Source of the DNA: Clostridium sp.
GTDB lineage: Bacteria; Bacillota; Clostridia; Lachnospirales; Lachnospiraceae
Length of the DNA stretch: 64,000 nt
Assembly (NCBI GenBank): GCA_023664325.1
Contig: JAMPFS010000005.1
Span: 25,544 to 89,543 of the forward strand
Direction of reading: 5' to 3'
The notes under the pieces are model-generated. The model was not told the DNA's origin. It saw only the letters and a list, made by a program, of their open reading frames with translations, and did not search any database. Below are positions 1 to 8,147 of the stretch, one piece after another. Both the position numbers and the translations under genes were made by a program. Positions within the stretch are counted from its first letter, which is position 1. Every line of letters begins with the position of its first letter.

Positions 1-675
1 GCGCCGGAGAAAAAGGAGGACAGTTATAAAAATTCGTTCAAACAGGCAGTCCGGCAGCGCAGTATTTATGATATGGATAAATTATTTGAAATTTTTCCGA
101 AAGAGACTTTTCCCTATGATTTTAACACCTATCTTGCGCAGGGAATGGAATGTGAGATGGTCGTGACGAATGTTTATACAGGGAAGGCTGAATATATGTC
201 GGAGACAGAGAGCCCGGAACGGCTTTGCAATATCTGCCGGGCATCCTCATCGCTTCCGGTTATGGCGCCTATGGTTACAATTGATGGGATTCCATATCTG
301 GATGGCGGGCTGGCGGACTCGATACCGCTGAAGCATGCTTTGGAAACCGGACACAGGAAAAATGTACTGGTTTTGACAAGACCGTATGGCTACCGGAAGA
401 AATTTCCCAGTGAGCAGGCGAGAATGTATATTGCCTTTTTTAAGGATTACCCAAACCTGGTAAAAAGCATATACTACCGGCCTTATTATTATAATAAGAG
501 GATGGAAGCGATTGAGCGGTTAGAGCGCAGAGGGAAGATCTTTGTCATAAGACCATCCCTGAAAAGTCCGAGAAGAACAGAGGTCAACCGTGAAAAAGTG
601 CAGGCGTTTTATGACCATGGCTATCATACCATGATCGCAGAATTTGCAAGAATGAAAAAATTTTTGGATGTGTAG
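1..675 (+). CDS. Patatin-like phospholipase family protein (5' end outside window)
   Basis: The reading frame is open from base 1, so the gene begins before the window and only about 224 C-terminal residues are visible. The segment holds the patatin DGG motif (YLDGGLADSIPL), whose Asp is the second member of the Ser-Asp catalytic dyad. The nucleophile elbow GxSxG must lie upstream and cannot be checked. The part after DGG resembles bacterial YjjU-type patatins, which are predicted intracellular lipid acyl hydrolases. It converges with the DUF4250 gene, with only two bases between the two stop codons and no visible terminator. The substrate is unknown. Confidence 0.85.
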   Translation, partial: APEKKEDSYKNSFKQAVRQRSIYDMDKLFEIFPKETFPYDFNTYLAQGMECEMVVTNVYTGKAEYMSETESPERLCNICRASSSLPVMAPMVTIDGIPYLDGGLADSIPLKHALETGHRKNVLVLTRPYGYRKKFPSEQARMYIAFFKDYPNLVKSIYYRPYYYNKRMEAIERLERRGKIFVIRPSLKSPRRTEVNREKVQAFYDHGYHTMIAEFARMKKFLDV

Positions 676-677
676 GT

Positions 678-857
678 TTATACAAAACGGTTGAGTTCCT
701 CGTTGTAGAGGTAGTCGATGGAGGACAGCTTTTCGGTGATATCAGACAGGTTTAACTCTAAATCATCACAGAGGAGCTGAAGGTTTGCATATTCATCCCG
801 TAGTTTTGTATTGATGAAACTTAAAAGCATCATTGGATCGTTTGGTATGTTTGCCAT
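678..857 (-). CDS. DUF4250 domain-containing protein
   Basis: This is a 59-residue protein starting MANIPNDPMMLLSFINTKLR and ending NRFV, a pattern typical of the small DUF4250 family. No function is established for that family. I chose the ATG at 857 because AAAAGGAGAC lies about seven bases upstream; the longer frame would need a TTG at 875 that overlaps this ribosome binding site. A TATAAT lies further upstream on the minus strand (complement of about 886-891), without a clear -35. The gene ends two bases from the patatin gene and starts about 60 bases from the inverted-repeat element. Confidence 0.8.
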   Translation of the reverse strand: MANIPNDPMMLLSFINTKLRDEYANLQLLCDDLELNLSDITEKLSSIDYLYNEELNRFV

Positions 858-920
858 AATGCGTCTCCTTTTCAAATATTATAGTAGGTAGTTGTGAAAT
901 GTACGTTTTCCAAGACGTCC

Positions 921-1140
921 GTTGTACAAAATAGATGATATCAACACAGGTACGCTTGCGCTGCTTGTCGCTCGCAACAGTGCTAAGCAATGCAACACTA
1001 TACCCACTAAGCTCGAAAGTACCTCGCTAAGTGTGTAAGTGTGCATTCGTACTAGGCTCGAAAAAACCTCGCCAAGTACTCACTGCAAACACTGGCGGCT
1101 CCAAAGCACCTTGTTTATGATATTATCTATTTTGCACAAC
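921..1140. repeat. 220-bp element with 22-bp terminal inverted repeats (MITE-like)
   Basis: The ends 921-942 and 1119-1140 are inverted repeats matching at 20 of 22 positions (left end GTTGTACAAAATAGATGATA). Weaker symmetry continues outward for roughly 15-20 bases on each side (CCAA..AC blocks). Inside are two direct repeats of 28 bases, 1006-1033 and 1051-1078, which match at 23 positions and share the core CTCGAAA..ACCTCGC. There is no coding potential and no clear target-site duplication. The stretch 858-1283 has no gene: besides this element it holds only the argJ promoter candidate and a 31-bp tandem repeat. It may be a non-autonomous mobile element or an intergenic repeat family; a single copy cannot settle this. 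Confidence 0.6.
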
Positions 1141-1160
1141 TAGGTTTTGGAAATAAGTAG

Positions 1161-1188
1161 TTTTGCAATTGCCTAATTTTAATATAAT
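1161..1188 (+). promoter_or_regulatory. Candidate sigma-A promoter of argJ
   Basis: A perfect TATAAT lies at 1183-1188. The best -35 is weak (TTTTGC at 1161-1166, spacing 16). Transcription would start close to the 31-bp tandem repeat. The position fits argJ, but the weak -35 keeps the confidence moderate. Confidence 0.45.
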
Positions 1189-1190
1189 AT

Positions 1191-1252
1191 GAGACGAAAA
1201 GTCAAGAATAATACAGAATATGAGGAGAAAAGTCAAGAACTATACAGAAAAG
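1191..1252 (+). repeat. 31-bp tandem repeat in the argJ leader
   Basis: Two adjacent copies of a 31-base unit, 1191-1221 and 1222-1252, share the core GAAAAGTCAAGAA followed by ATACAGAA. They differ at only a few positions. The repeat lies between the -10 box and the ribosome binding site (CAGGAGG) of argJ, so it would be in the untranslated leader. It could be a chance duplication or a regulator site. It does not clearly match an ArgR box. Confidence 0.6.
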
Positions 1253-1283
1253 GGAACAGAAATATTATCAGGAGGATAAGAAT

Positions 1284-2522
1284 ATGAAGCAGTTTGAAGG
1301 ATATAAATATGTGGATGGCGGCGTGTGCGCAGCAAAGGGATTTCAGGCAAATGGCGTGCATTGCGGTCTGGTGGAGAATCCGGATAAAAAGGATCTGGCG
1401 CTCGTGGTGAGTGATGTGATGTGCAATGCAGCGGCAGTCTATACAACCAATAAAGTAAAGGGTGCGCCGATTCTTGTGACAAAGAAACATTTGGCGGCTG
1501 CCGGAAACAGGGCAAAGGCAGTGATTGCCAATTCCAAAAATGCGAATACCTGTAATGTGGATGGAGAAGAAAAAGCGGAGAAAATGACGGAGCTGGCGGC
1601 AGGGGAATTAGGAATGAAACCGGAGGAGGTCATTGTGGCATCTACCGGCGTCATTGGACAGATTCTTCCGATTGAGCCAATTGAGGCACATATTGGAGAG
1701 CTGGCGAAGGGGCTTTCCTATGATGGAAATGCCAGGGCAATGAATGCGATCATGACAACGGATACGGTACCGAAGGAGGCTGCGGTAACTTTTCAGATAG
1801 GAAGCGCCACCTGTACGCTTGGCGGAATGGCAAAGGGCAGCGGCATGATTCATCCGAATATGGCAACTACGCTTAATTTTGTGACGACGGATGCGGCGGT
1901 TTCTTCCGAGATGATACAAAAAGCGCTTTCGGATGTCACAAAGATTACCTATAACTGCTTAAGCATTGACGGTGATACCTCCACCAATGACATGGTATGC
2001 GTGATGGCAAACGGGATGGCAGGCAATGCAGAGATTACGGGCGAGGGTGCGGATTATGAGGTCTTTAAGCAGGCGCTTTACATTGTCATGATGAATCTGA
2101 CGAGAATGCTTGCAAAAGACGGTGAGGGCGCGACAAAGCTGATTGAGTGTACCGTATCAGAGGCAAAGGATCTGGATACCGCAATCATAGTGGCAAAGAG
2201 TGTCATACATTCTCCATTGTTTAAATGCGCCATCTTTGGCGAGGATGCAAACTGGGGGCGTGTGCTTTGCGCCATTGGCTATGCAGATGCCGAATTTGAT
2301 ATCCGCAAAGTGGATGTGGATTTAGCTTCTGCAAAAGGCATACTGCCGGTATGCCGCAATGGCGTAGGGGTTGCGTTTTCGGAAGAATTTGCAGCCGAGG
2401 TGCTTTCGGAGGATGAAATTATGGTGAATGTGTCGTTACATGACGGTGCTATGGCTGCTACGGCATGGGGCTGTGACCTTACTTATGATTATGTAAAAAT
2501 AAATGGAGATTACCGTTCGTGA
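1284..2522 (+). CDS. argJ: Bifunctional glutamate N-acetyltransferase / amino-acid acetyltransferase ArgJ
   Basis: The protein has 412 residues, the normal ArgJ length. It moves acetyl from N-acetylornithine to glutamate, and in bifunctional forms also uses acetyl-CoA, in the cyclic arginine pathway. The self-cleavage motif KGSGMIHPNMATT is present, with the nucleophilic Thr at about residue 195 after Ala194. This predicts alpha and beta chains. CAGGAGGATAAG precedes the ATG. The usual partners argC, argB and argD are not adjacent, so here argJ appears to stand alone behind a repeat-rich upstream region. Whether it is mono- or bifunctional cannot be read from the sequence. Confidence 0.96.
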   Translation: MKQFEGYKYVDGGVCAAKGFQANGVHCGLVENPDKKDLALVVSDVMCNAAAVYTTNKVKGAPILVTKKHLAAAGNRAKAVIANSKNANTCNVDGEEKAEKMTELAAGELGMKPEEVIVASTGVIGQILPIEPIEAHIGELAKGLSYDGNARAMNAIMTTDTVPKEAAVTFQIGSATCTLGGMAKGSGMIHPNMATTLNFVTTDAAVSSEMIQKALSDVTKITYNCLSIDGDTSTNDMVCVMANGMAGNAEITGEGADYEVFKQALYIVMMNLTRMLAKDGEGATKLIECTVSEAKDLDTAIIVAKSVIHSPLFKCAIFGEDANWGRVLCAIGYADAEFDIRKVDVDLASAKGILPVCRNGVGVAFSEEFAAEVLSEDEIMVNVSLHDGAMAATAWGCDLTYDYVKINGDYRS

Positions 2523-2550
2523 ATAACACACCAAAACAGGAGGCAGGGAT

Positions 2551-3099
2551 ATGAGAGTTGGAATGGGATATGATGTGCATAAACTGGCAGAGGGGAGAAA
2601 GTTGATTATCGGTGGTGTGAATATACCGTATGAAAAAGGGCTTTTAGGGCATTCGGATGCAGATGTATTAGTACATGCGATTATGGATGCACTGCTTGGA
2701 GCGGCGGCGCTTGGCGATATCGGCAGGCATTTTCCGGATACAGATGAGCGGTACAAGGGGGCGGACAGTATAGAACTGCTCCGCCATGTAAAAAGTCTTT
2801 TGGATGACAGGCAGTATGTGATTTCCAATATTGATGCTACGGTAATTGCGCAGAAACCGAAACTTTCCCCGTTTATCCCCGATATGGTGACAACCATTGC
2901 GCAGGCATTGTCGATCGGGGAAAACCAGGTCAATATCAAAGCGACAACCGAGGAGGGGCTTGGGTTTACAGGCACCGGGGAGGGAATTAGTTCCCAGGCG
3001 GTCTGTCTTTTGGAAACCGTGGCAAATTTTGACTATGATGACCGGATGGAAGGGCAGGCTTTTCGCTGCGCAGGCTGCAGCGGATGTCCAAAGGCATAG
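2551..3099 (+). CDS. ispF: 2-C-methyl-D-erythritol 2,4-cyclodiphosphate synthase IspF
   Basis: IspF makes the cyclic diphosphate intermediate of the MEP isoprenoid pathway. The zinc ligands D8, H10 (GYDVHKL) and H42 are in place, as are the HSDADVL segment and the C-terminal [15 protein letters not shown] signature. The family is usually about 158 residues; this one has 182. The extra tail of about 24 residues ends in a Cys-rich run (CAGCSGC). The next gene is read in another frame and starts close to the ispF stop. The ribosome binding site is CAGGAGGCAGGG. The core assignment is firm; the tail's role is unknown. Confidence 0.95.
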   Translation: MRVGMGYDVHKLAEGRKLIIGGVNIPYEKGLLGHSDADVLVHAIMDALLGAAALGDIGRHFPDTDERYKGADSIELLRHVKSLLDDRQYVISNIDATVIAQKPKLSPFIPDMVTTIAQALSIGENQVNIKATTEEGLGFTGTGEGISSQAVCLLETVANFDYDDRMEGQAFRCAGCSGCPKA

Positions 3100-3116
3100 G
3101 ATGCAGGAAGAAAAAT

Positions 3117-4445
3117 ATGTCAGGGAAGCAGTGGAAGGTTTGTGAATTAAATAATGGACAGGACAAACGTTTAAGGGAGCCGTCTCTGCGTCGGCTCTGG
3201 CAGGAGTGTTTTGGGGATCCTCCCGAATATGAAGATTACTATTTTCAAAACGTGTATCCGGGCAATACAGTCTATGTGCTGGAATGTGAAGCGGAGGGCA
3301 GGGAAGACTCTTTGCCGGATACCATGCTGCGGGATGGCGGGAAGAAAGAATGTTTTGGGCAGGGTGATGTATGCGGGATGCTCCATTTGAATCCGTATCC
3401 TTGTAAGATAAACGGTGTAGAAGCGCTGCTTCACTATATCGTCGGGGTTGCAACGGCAAAGGCGGCAAGAAGACAGGGAGTGATGAGAACCCTTCTTTTG
3501 AAAGCGCTTTCGGGGTTGTATGAGGCAGAGGAGCCATTTACCTATCTTATGCCGGCGAAGGAACGGTATTATGAACCGTTTGGCTTTGTTTTAGTGTGTG
3601 CGAAAAAAGAATGGCAGATGGAGGTGATATCGGGGCAGGCATTTTCTTCTTTGTTTGCAGAGTGTGATGTCATCTATATGGATTACAGTAGCCTGAAAGC
3701 TGTTTTTAAGGAAGACCTGGACTGCCTGCTTTCCGGCATAGACTTATGGCTTGGGGATAATTACAGTGGTTTTGCAAGCCACGGAAGGGAATATTTTGAT
3801 TTGCTTGCAAAGGAAAAAGAATGTGAGAATGGAGCGGTTATTTTTTGCTTTGACCAGGCAGTAGGGCTTGAAAATCTGCTTGGTTTTTTTGCATACGGAG
3901 CAGATGGGGAAGACATATATGTGGAACAGAATGTACTGTTTGAGACAGCGGAATGGAATCTGACGGGGAAGGAAGAAAAACTTCATGCGCTGGCAGGGAA
4001 AGAGCAGGCGCAGAAGCTTTTACAGGGATATTTTGGAAATGCAAAGGCATGGAACACGGTACACGGACAGGAGAGTGGTTTCCGAAGACGGATTTTGGAA
4101 ATCCACTGTGAGGCTTCTTATCCTTATATGGTGCGGGTGGTACATGTCGAAAGCTTTTTAAAGATGTTTGCAGATTGCTTTTGCGGATATGCAGAAAAAG
4201 GAACCCGTTTATATGTGGAGGAACCGCTGGATTTTGATGCGGTGGACACATGTCTTTCAAAAAACCATAAATCACAGCCCCGTATGATAAATATCTATAC
4301 ATTTCGCAGAGTGGGGGAGAAAATTACGGTATGCAGGCAGGAAATTTCACAGCCGGCATATGATGTAAAAATGACAGTTTCGGAACTGGCGGATTATGTG
4401 TTCGGCAGACAGGGGAAAAAACTGTTTTTTTCTGAGCTTGTATGA
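3117..4445 (+). CDS. GNAT family N-acetyltransferase (Eis-like layout)
   Basis: About 442 residues. The N-terminal third has the GNAT acetyl-CoA loop (ATAKAARRQGVMRTLL) and the YYEPFGF motif common in this superfamily. The remaining region of about 250 residues has the length and arrangement of Eis-type proteins, in which a second GNAT-like and a sterol-carrier-like domain follow. I chose ATG 3117 (after GGAAGAAAAAT) over ATG 3084, which lies inside ispF. The start remains uncertain. The substrate is unknown. It is probably co-transcribed with ispF, without an obvious pathway link. Confidence 0.75.
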   Translation: MSGKQWKVCELNNGQDKRLREPSLRRLWQECFGDPPEYEDYYFQNVYPGNTVYVLECEAEGREDSLPDTMLRDGGKKECFGQGDVCGMLHLNPYPCKINGVEALLHYIVGVATAKAARRQGVMRTLLLKALSGLYEAEEPFTYLMPAKERYYEPFGFVLVCAKKEWQMEVISGQAFSSLFAECDVIYMDYSSLKAVFKEDLDCLLSGIDLWLGDNYSGFASHGREYFDLLAKEKECENGAVIFCFDQAVGLENLLGFFAYGADGEDIYVEQNVLFETAEWNLTGKEEKLHALAGKEQAQKLLQGYFGNAKAWNTVHGQESGFRRRILEIHCEASYPYMVRVVHVESFLKMFADCFCGYAEKGTRLYVEEPLDFDAVDTCLSKNHKSQPRMINIYTFRRVGEKITVCRQEISQPAYDVKMTVSELADYVFGRQGKKLFFSELV

Positions 4446-4474
4446 AATGGTGAGGTATTTTGTAAATAACCTTA

Positions 4475-4503
4475 TTGCATTATCGGATTGCAATATGTAT
4501 AAT
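4475..4503 (+). promoter_or_regulatory. Sigma-A promoter upstream of cysS
   Basis: TTGCAT (4475-4480), a 17-base spacer and a perfect TATAAT (4498-4503) lie 95 bases before the cysS start. The leader is too short for a T-box and no T-box motif is seen. Confidence 0.75.
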
Positions 4504-4598
4504 AGCAGAGGACAGAAATGGAAATTCCCGGTATGAAGGGATGAATTGTGTTAAAAGGATGGATATCAAAGGGAATGGATGCCGGAAAGGAATAGATT

Positions 4599-6017
4599 AT
4601 GAAGATTTATAACACAATGTCAAGAACAAAAGAAGAATTTACACCAATCAATGAGGGAAAAGTAGGTATTTATGTATGTGGGCCGACTGTATATGACTAC
4701 ATCCATATTGGAAATGCCCGTCCAATGATTGTATTTGACACACTTAGAAGATATCTGATGTATAAAGGCTATGATGTAAATTATGTATCCAATTTTACTG
4801 ATGTGGATGACAAAATCATAAAACGCGCCATTGAGGAAGGGGTGACTTCTTCCGAAATTTCGGAGCGCTATATTGCAGAGGTAAAAAAGGATATGGCGGA
4901 TTTGAATGTCTTAGAGGCAACCACCCACCCTAAGGCGACGGAAGAGATCGAAGATATGATTGCAATGGTAGAGACATTGATTGAGAAGGGGCATGCTTAT
5001 GAGGTAAATGGCACCGTGTATTTCCGGACAAGAAGCTTTCCGGGATATGGAAAGCTTTCAAAGAAGAATATTGACGACTTAGAGGCAGGGCATAGGGATG
5101 AGAAGCATCAGCTTAAGGTATCCGGAGAAGGGGAGAAAGAGGATTTTCTTGATTTTGTTCTCTGGAAGCCGAAAAAAGAGGGCGAACCATCCTGGCAGTC
5201 ACCCTGGGGAGAGGGGCGTCCCGGCTGGCATTTGGAATGTTCGGTTATGTCAAAGAAATACATTGGCGACATTATTGATATCCATGCCGGTGGAGAAGAT
5301 TTGATCTTCCCGCATCATGAAAATGAGATTGCGCAAAGTGAGGCGGCAAATGATGTGGAATTTGCAAGATACTGGATGCACAATGGTTTCCTTAAGATTG
5401 ACGGTGAGAAAATGTCAAAATCGTTGGGCAATTTCTTTACGATCCGTGATATCGGGAAGAAATACCCATTGCAGGTTATCAGGTTCTTTATGTTAAGCGC
5501 ACATTACAGAAGCCCGCTGAATTTTTCGGATACGCTGGTGGAATCGGCAAAGAACTCCTTAGACAGAATCCTTACTGCGATGCGCCGTTTGGAGGATGCG
5601 ATGGAGGGCGCTATGGAACGGGAGACGGGAGATGAGGAAAAGGAACTTCTTTCTAAGATGGCGGAATATGTGGCAAAGTATGAAAATGCTATGGAGGATG
5701 ATTTGAATACAGCAGATGCGATTTCTGTTATTTTTGAGATGGTAAAATTATCCAACAGCAGCATTTCTTCTGATAATGCCAGGAGTGTAATCCGTGAGGT
5801 ATATGAGACGCTGGGGAAACTCTGTGATATTTTAGGAATTATCACGAAGACCGAGGCGGAGATGTTAGACAGTGATATTGAAGCCCTGATTAAAGAACGC
5901 CAGGAGGCAAGAAAGGCAAAGGATTTTGGCAGGGCGGATGAAATACGGAATACACTGGCAGATAAGGGAATTATTTTAGAGGACACAAGAGAAGGCGTGA
6001 AATGGAAGAGGGCATAA
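4599..6017 (+). CDS. cysS: Cysteinyl-tRNA synthetase
   Basis: Class I synthetase of 472 residues that charges tRNA-Cys. Cys28 (CGPTVYDY), a zinc ligand in the family, precedes the HIGH box in the form HIGN (36-39). KMSKS is intact at 271-275. The zinc-site segments WHLECS and GGEDLIFPHHENE are present. It is followed after 48 bases by mrnC and then rlmB, the same order as in Bacillus subtilis (cysS-mrnC-rlmB), so the three probably form an operon from the 4475 promoter. Confidence 0.97.
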   Translation: MKIYNTMSRTKEEFTPINEGKVGIYVCGPTVYDYIHIGNARPMIVFDTLRRYLMYKGYDVNYVSNFTDVDDKIIKRAIEEGVTSSEISERYIAEVKKDMADLNVLEATTHPKATEEIEDMIAMVETLIEKGHAYEVNGTVYFRTRSFPGYGKLSKKNIDDLEAGHRDEKHQLKVSGEGEKEDFLDFVLWKPKKEGEPSWQSPWGEGRPGWHLECSVMSKKYIGDIIDIHAGGEDLIFPHHENEIAQSEAANDVEFARYWMHNGFLKIDGEKMSKSLGNFFTIRDIGKKYPLQVIRFFMLSAHYRSPLNFSDTLVESAKNSLDRILTAMRRLEDAMEGAMERETGDEEKELLSKMAEYVAKYENAMEDDLNTADAISVIFEMVKLSNSSISSDNARSVIREVYETLGKLCDILGIITKTEAEMLDSDIEALIKERQEARKAKDFGRADEIRNTLADKGIILEDTREGVKWKRA

Positions 6018-6065
6018 CCAGGATTATTTGGGAACAGCATGTGAGGATTTAGAGGCGAAGGTTAA

Positions 6066-6521
6066 ATGGAAGAAAATAACAGGGATTGTGCAAGTTGGTA
6101 TCAATATTTTAAAGAGGAGTTGGGAGTACAGGATGTGAACCCCAGGAATTATTCGCCGTTGGCGCTTGCATACATTGGTGACAGCATTTTTGATGTGATG
6201 GTTCGGACGATGGAGGTAAGCCGGGTGAACATGCAGGCAAATAAATATCATCACCATGTAAGCCGGATTGTGTGCGCGCCGGCGCAGGCAAGAATGATAC
6301 TGGCAATCGAGGGCAGGCTGACAGAAGAAGAACGGGATGTATTTAAAAGAGGGCGGAATGCCAAGTCCTATACGAAAGCTAAAAATGCATCTACCATTGA
6401 TTACCGCAATGCGACGGGGTATGAGGCCTTGCTTGGCTATCTGTACCTGAAAGAGGATTTTGAGCGCCTGACAGATGTAGTGAAGATGGGGCTTGCGGTG
6501 TTAGAACAGGAAGAAATATAG
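6066..6521 (+). CDS. mrnC: Mini-ribonuclease III
   Basis: A 151-residue protein of the Mini-III family, an RNase III catalytic domain without a double-stranded RNA binding domain. In B. subtilis it matures 23S rRNA ends. The catalytic segment LAYIGDSIFDVMVR carries Asp39. The second acidic region (GYEALLGYLYL) and the basic RGRNAKSY segment are present. It sits between cysS and rlmB, 12 bases before the latter, which supports the assignment and a link to rRNA maturation. Confidence 0.93.
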   Translation: MEENNRDCASWYQYFKEELGVQDVNPRNYSPLALAYIGDSIFDVMVRTMEVSRVNMQANKYHHHVSRIVCAPAQARMILAIEGRLTEEERDVFKRGRNAKSYTKAKNASTIDYRNATGYEALLGYLYLKEDFERLTDVVKMGLAVLEQEEI

Positions 6522-6533
6522 TAAGGAGTAAGT

Positions 6534-7280
6534 ATGCGGTACGAGGAATATACGATAGAGGGAAGAAATGCGGTTACGGAGGCTTTCCGTTCCGGCAAGA
6601 CGGTAGATAAATTATATGTGTTGGACGGCTGCCATGACGGTGCAGTGAATACGATTAAAACACTGGCAAGAAAACAGGATACCATTGTAAATTATGTGAG
6701 TAAGGAGCGTCTTGACCAGATGTCTTCTACCGGCAAGCACCAGGGTGTGATTGCGCAGGCTGCTGCATATGATTATGCGGAAGTGGAGGATATTTTGCAG
6801 GCAGCAAGGAAGAAGGATGAGCCGCCATTTCTGTTTCTGCTGGATGAAATTGAGGATCCACACAATTTAGGCGCAATCATCCGCACGGCAAATCTTTGTG
6901 GCGCGCATGGCGTCATTATTCCAAAGCGGCGGGCGGCAGGACTGACTGCATCGGTAGTCAAGGCTTCTGCCGGAGCAATTAATTATACGCCGGTTGCAAA
7001 GGTAACGAATCTCGCAAAGACGATAGACGAGCTTAAGAAAGAAGGAATCTGGTTTGTCTGCGCAGATATGGATGGTGAGGTTATGTATCGTCATAATCTG
7101 ACAGGGCCGATTGGGCTTGTGATTGGGAATGAAGGAAATGGCGTCAGCCGTTTGGTGAAAGAGAAATGCGATTATGCGGCATCCATTCCCATGAAGGGGG
7201 ACATTGATTCCTTAAATGCTTCTGTGGCAGCGGGAGTACTGGCTTATGAGATTGTAAGGCAGAGAATGCAGGGCAAGTAG
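6534..7280 (+). CDS. rlmB: 23S rRNA (guanosine-2'-O)-methyltransferase RlmB (SpoU/TrmH family)
   Basis: 248 residues with an N-terminal substrate-binding domain (about 1-80) and a C-terminal SPOUT knot. Motif 1 (DEIEDPHNLGAIIRTAN), motif 2 (GLVIGNEGNGVSR) and motif 3 (DSLNASVAAGVLAYE) are complete. The family methylates G2251 of 23S rRNA using S-adenosylmethionine. Some Bacillota paralogues modify other sites, so the exact target is inferred. The unit ends at a strong hairpin just downstream. The expected yacP-sigH continuation is missing on this strand; sigH lies beyond a tRNA in opposite orientation. Confidence 0.93.
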   Translation: MRYEEYTIEGRNAVTEAFRSGKTVDKLYVLDGCHDGAVNTIKTLARKQDTIVNYVSKERLDQMSSTGKHQGVIAQAAAYDYAEVEDILQAARKKDEPPFLFLLDEIEDPHNLGAIIRTANLCGAHGVIIPKRRAAGLTASVVKASAGAINYTPVAKVTNLAKTIDELKKEGIWFVCADMDGEVMYRHNLTGPIGLVIGNEGNGVSRLVKEKCDYAASIPMKGDIDSLNASVAAGVLAYEIVRQRMQGK

Positions 7281-7290
7281 AACAGCCATA

Positions 7291-7332
7291 AAAAAGGAAC
7301 CCGATAGCATATATGATATCGGGTTCCTTTTT
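7291..7332. terminator. Bidirectional terminator between rlmB and tRNA-Thr
   Basis: A 16-bp stem (AAAAAGGAACCCGATA and its complement) closes a 10-base loop, with T-runs on both strands. It can end the cysS-mrnC-rlmB transcript on the plus strand and the tRNA-Thr transcript on the minus strand. Confidence 0.9.
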
Positions 7333-7338
7333 ATATAC

Positions 7339-7411
7339 AGCTAGCGACGGGAATCGAACCCGTGACCTCCTCACTACCAATGAGGTGCGCTACCGACTGT
7401 GCCACGCCAGC
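7339..7411 (-). tRNA. tRNA-Thr (anticodon GGT)
   Basis: The minus strand folds as a 73-base tRNA. The acceptor stem GCTGGCG pairs with CGCTAGC (one G-T). The anticodon stem is CCTCA/TGAGG with loop TTGGTAG, which gives anticodon GGT for ACC/ACT threonine codons. The T-loop has GGTTCGATTCC. The discriminator is T and CCA is not encoded. It lies in the gap between convergent rlmB and sigH. Clostridia often carry tRNA-Thr genes near sigH. Confidence 0.95.
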
Positions 7412-7430
7412 TTGTCTTTGCGACTCGTCT

Positions 7431-7459
7431 ATAATATCAAATAATATTCTGTTTGTAAA
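7431..7459 (-). promoter_or_regulatory. Promoter of tRNA-Thr
   Basis: On the minus strand TTTACA (complement of 7454-7459), a 17-base spacer and TATTAT (complement of 7431-7436) lie about 20 bases before the tRNA. Confidence 0.7.
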
Positions 7460-7528
7460 GAACTTTTTCAAAAACAAAAGAATCAAATTTGGAATTGTGA
7501 AGCCTGTTTTTTCCCGCGCAGGAAAACC

Positions 7529-8122
7529 TTACAGTATTTTTTTGACCTTTTCACGGATTCTCTGTACGGCATTGTCAATTGATTTTGCCGGCTTGCCGAG
7601 AACGGCGCCAATATCTGCATAGGATTTCCCCTGCATATACTGATGGAGAACCTCCCGTTCCAATTTGCTGAGTTTTGCTTCCAGTTTTTGCTGGAACAAA
7701 GAGGTGTTTTCCCGGTCCAGCACAATGTGCTCCGGGTTCGAGTCATTTCCGGCTTCCAGATTATCAATTAACTCGGCTTCACTTTCTCCAATGTTTGCAT
7801 ATAAAGAGATATATGAATTAAGCGGAGAGTGTTTTTTGCGGTTGGAAGCCTTGATCGCGCTGTAAATCTGACGGTCTATGCAGATTTTGGCATAGGTGTA
7901 AAAGGTTGCATCCCGACCGGCTTCGTAATTCTGGATGGCTTTAAAAAGACCAATCATACCCTCCTGGGATAAATCTTCCGTGTCAGCCCCGATCAGGTAC
8001 AGGGTACGGATGGATTTTTTCACAAGGGGAGAGTATTTTTTTAACAAATATTCAGTTGCATCCTGATTCCCTTCACGGATCAGGAGAATTAAATTTTCAT
8101 CGCTGTGTTTGGCGTAATTCAT
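7529..8122 (-). CDS. sigH: RNA polymerase sporulation/transition sigma factor SigH
   Basis: A 197-residue sigma-70 family protein. Region 2 has the core-binding and -10 recognition segment (DLSQEGMIGLFKAIQNY, then FYTYAKICIDRQIYSAI). The C-terminus holds a helix-turn-helix region 4 (SYADIGAVLGKPAKSIDNAV). The size and the SigH-type N-terminus (DENLILLIREGNQDATEYLL) fit Spo0H, which directs early sporulation and transition-state genes. It follows a predicted membrane protein gene with a 25-base gap. In B. subtilis sigH lies downstream of cysS-mrnC-rlmB on the same strand; here it is inverted. Start ATG 8122 follows AAGAGGAA, a modest ribosome binding site. Confidence 0.9.
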   Translation of the reverse strand: MNYAKHSDENLILLIREGNQDATEYLLKKYSPLVKKSIRTLYLIGADTEDLSQEGMIGLFKAIQNYEAGRDATFYTYAKICIDRQIYSAIKASNRKKHSPLNSYISLYANIGESEAELIDNLEAGNDSNPEHIVLDRENTSLFQQKLEAKLSKLEREVLHQYMQGKSYADIGAVLGKPAKSIDNAVQRIREKVKKIL

Positions 8123-8147
8123 AAATTCCTCTTAATATATCCTTGTA

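Noticed and set aside
1006..1078. Two spaced 28-base repeats that could suggest a CRISPR array
   Set aside because: Only two imperfect copies with a 17-base spacer, lying inside an inverted-repeat element; no cas genes are present.
2668..3537. Long open frame of 289 codons on the minus strand
   Set aside because: It lies opposite ispF and the GNAT gene, has no recognisable motif, and its composition (Pro/His-rich) is typical of antisense frames of coding DNA.
2551..4445. Reading ispF and the following GNAT gene as a fusion
   Set aside because: They are in different frames with separate, intact family signatures, and the second has its own start near 3117.
4504..4598. Possible T-box leader before cysS
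   Set aside because: The leader is only about 95 bases and has no T-box sequence or terminator hairpin.
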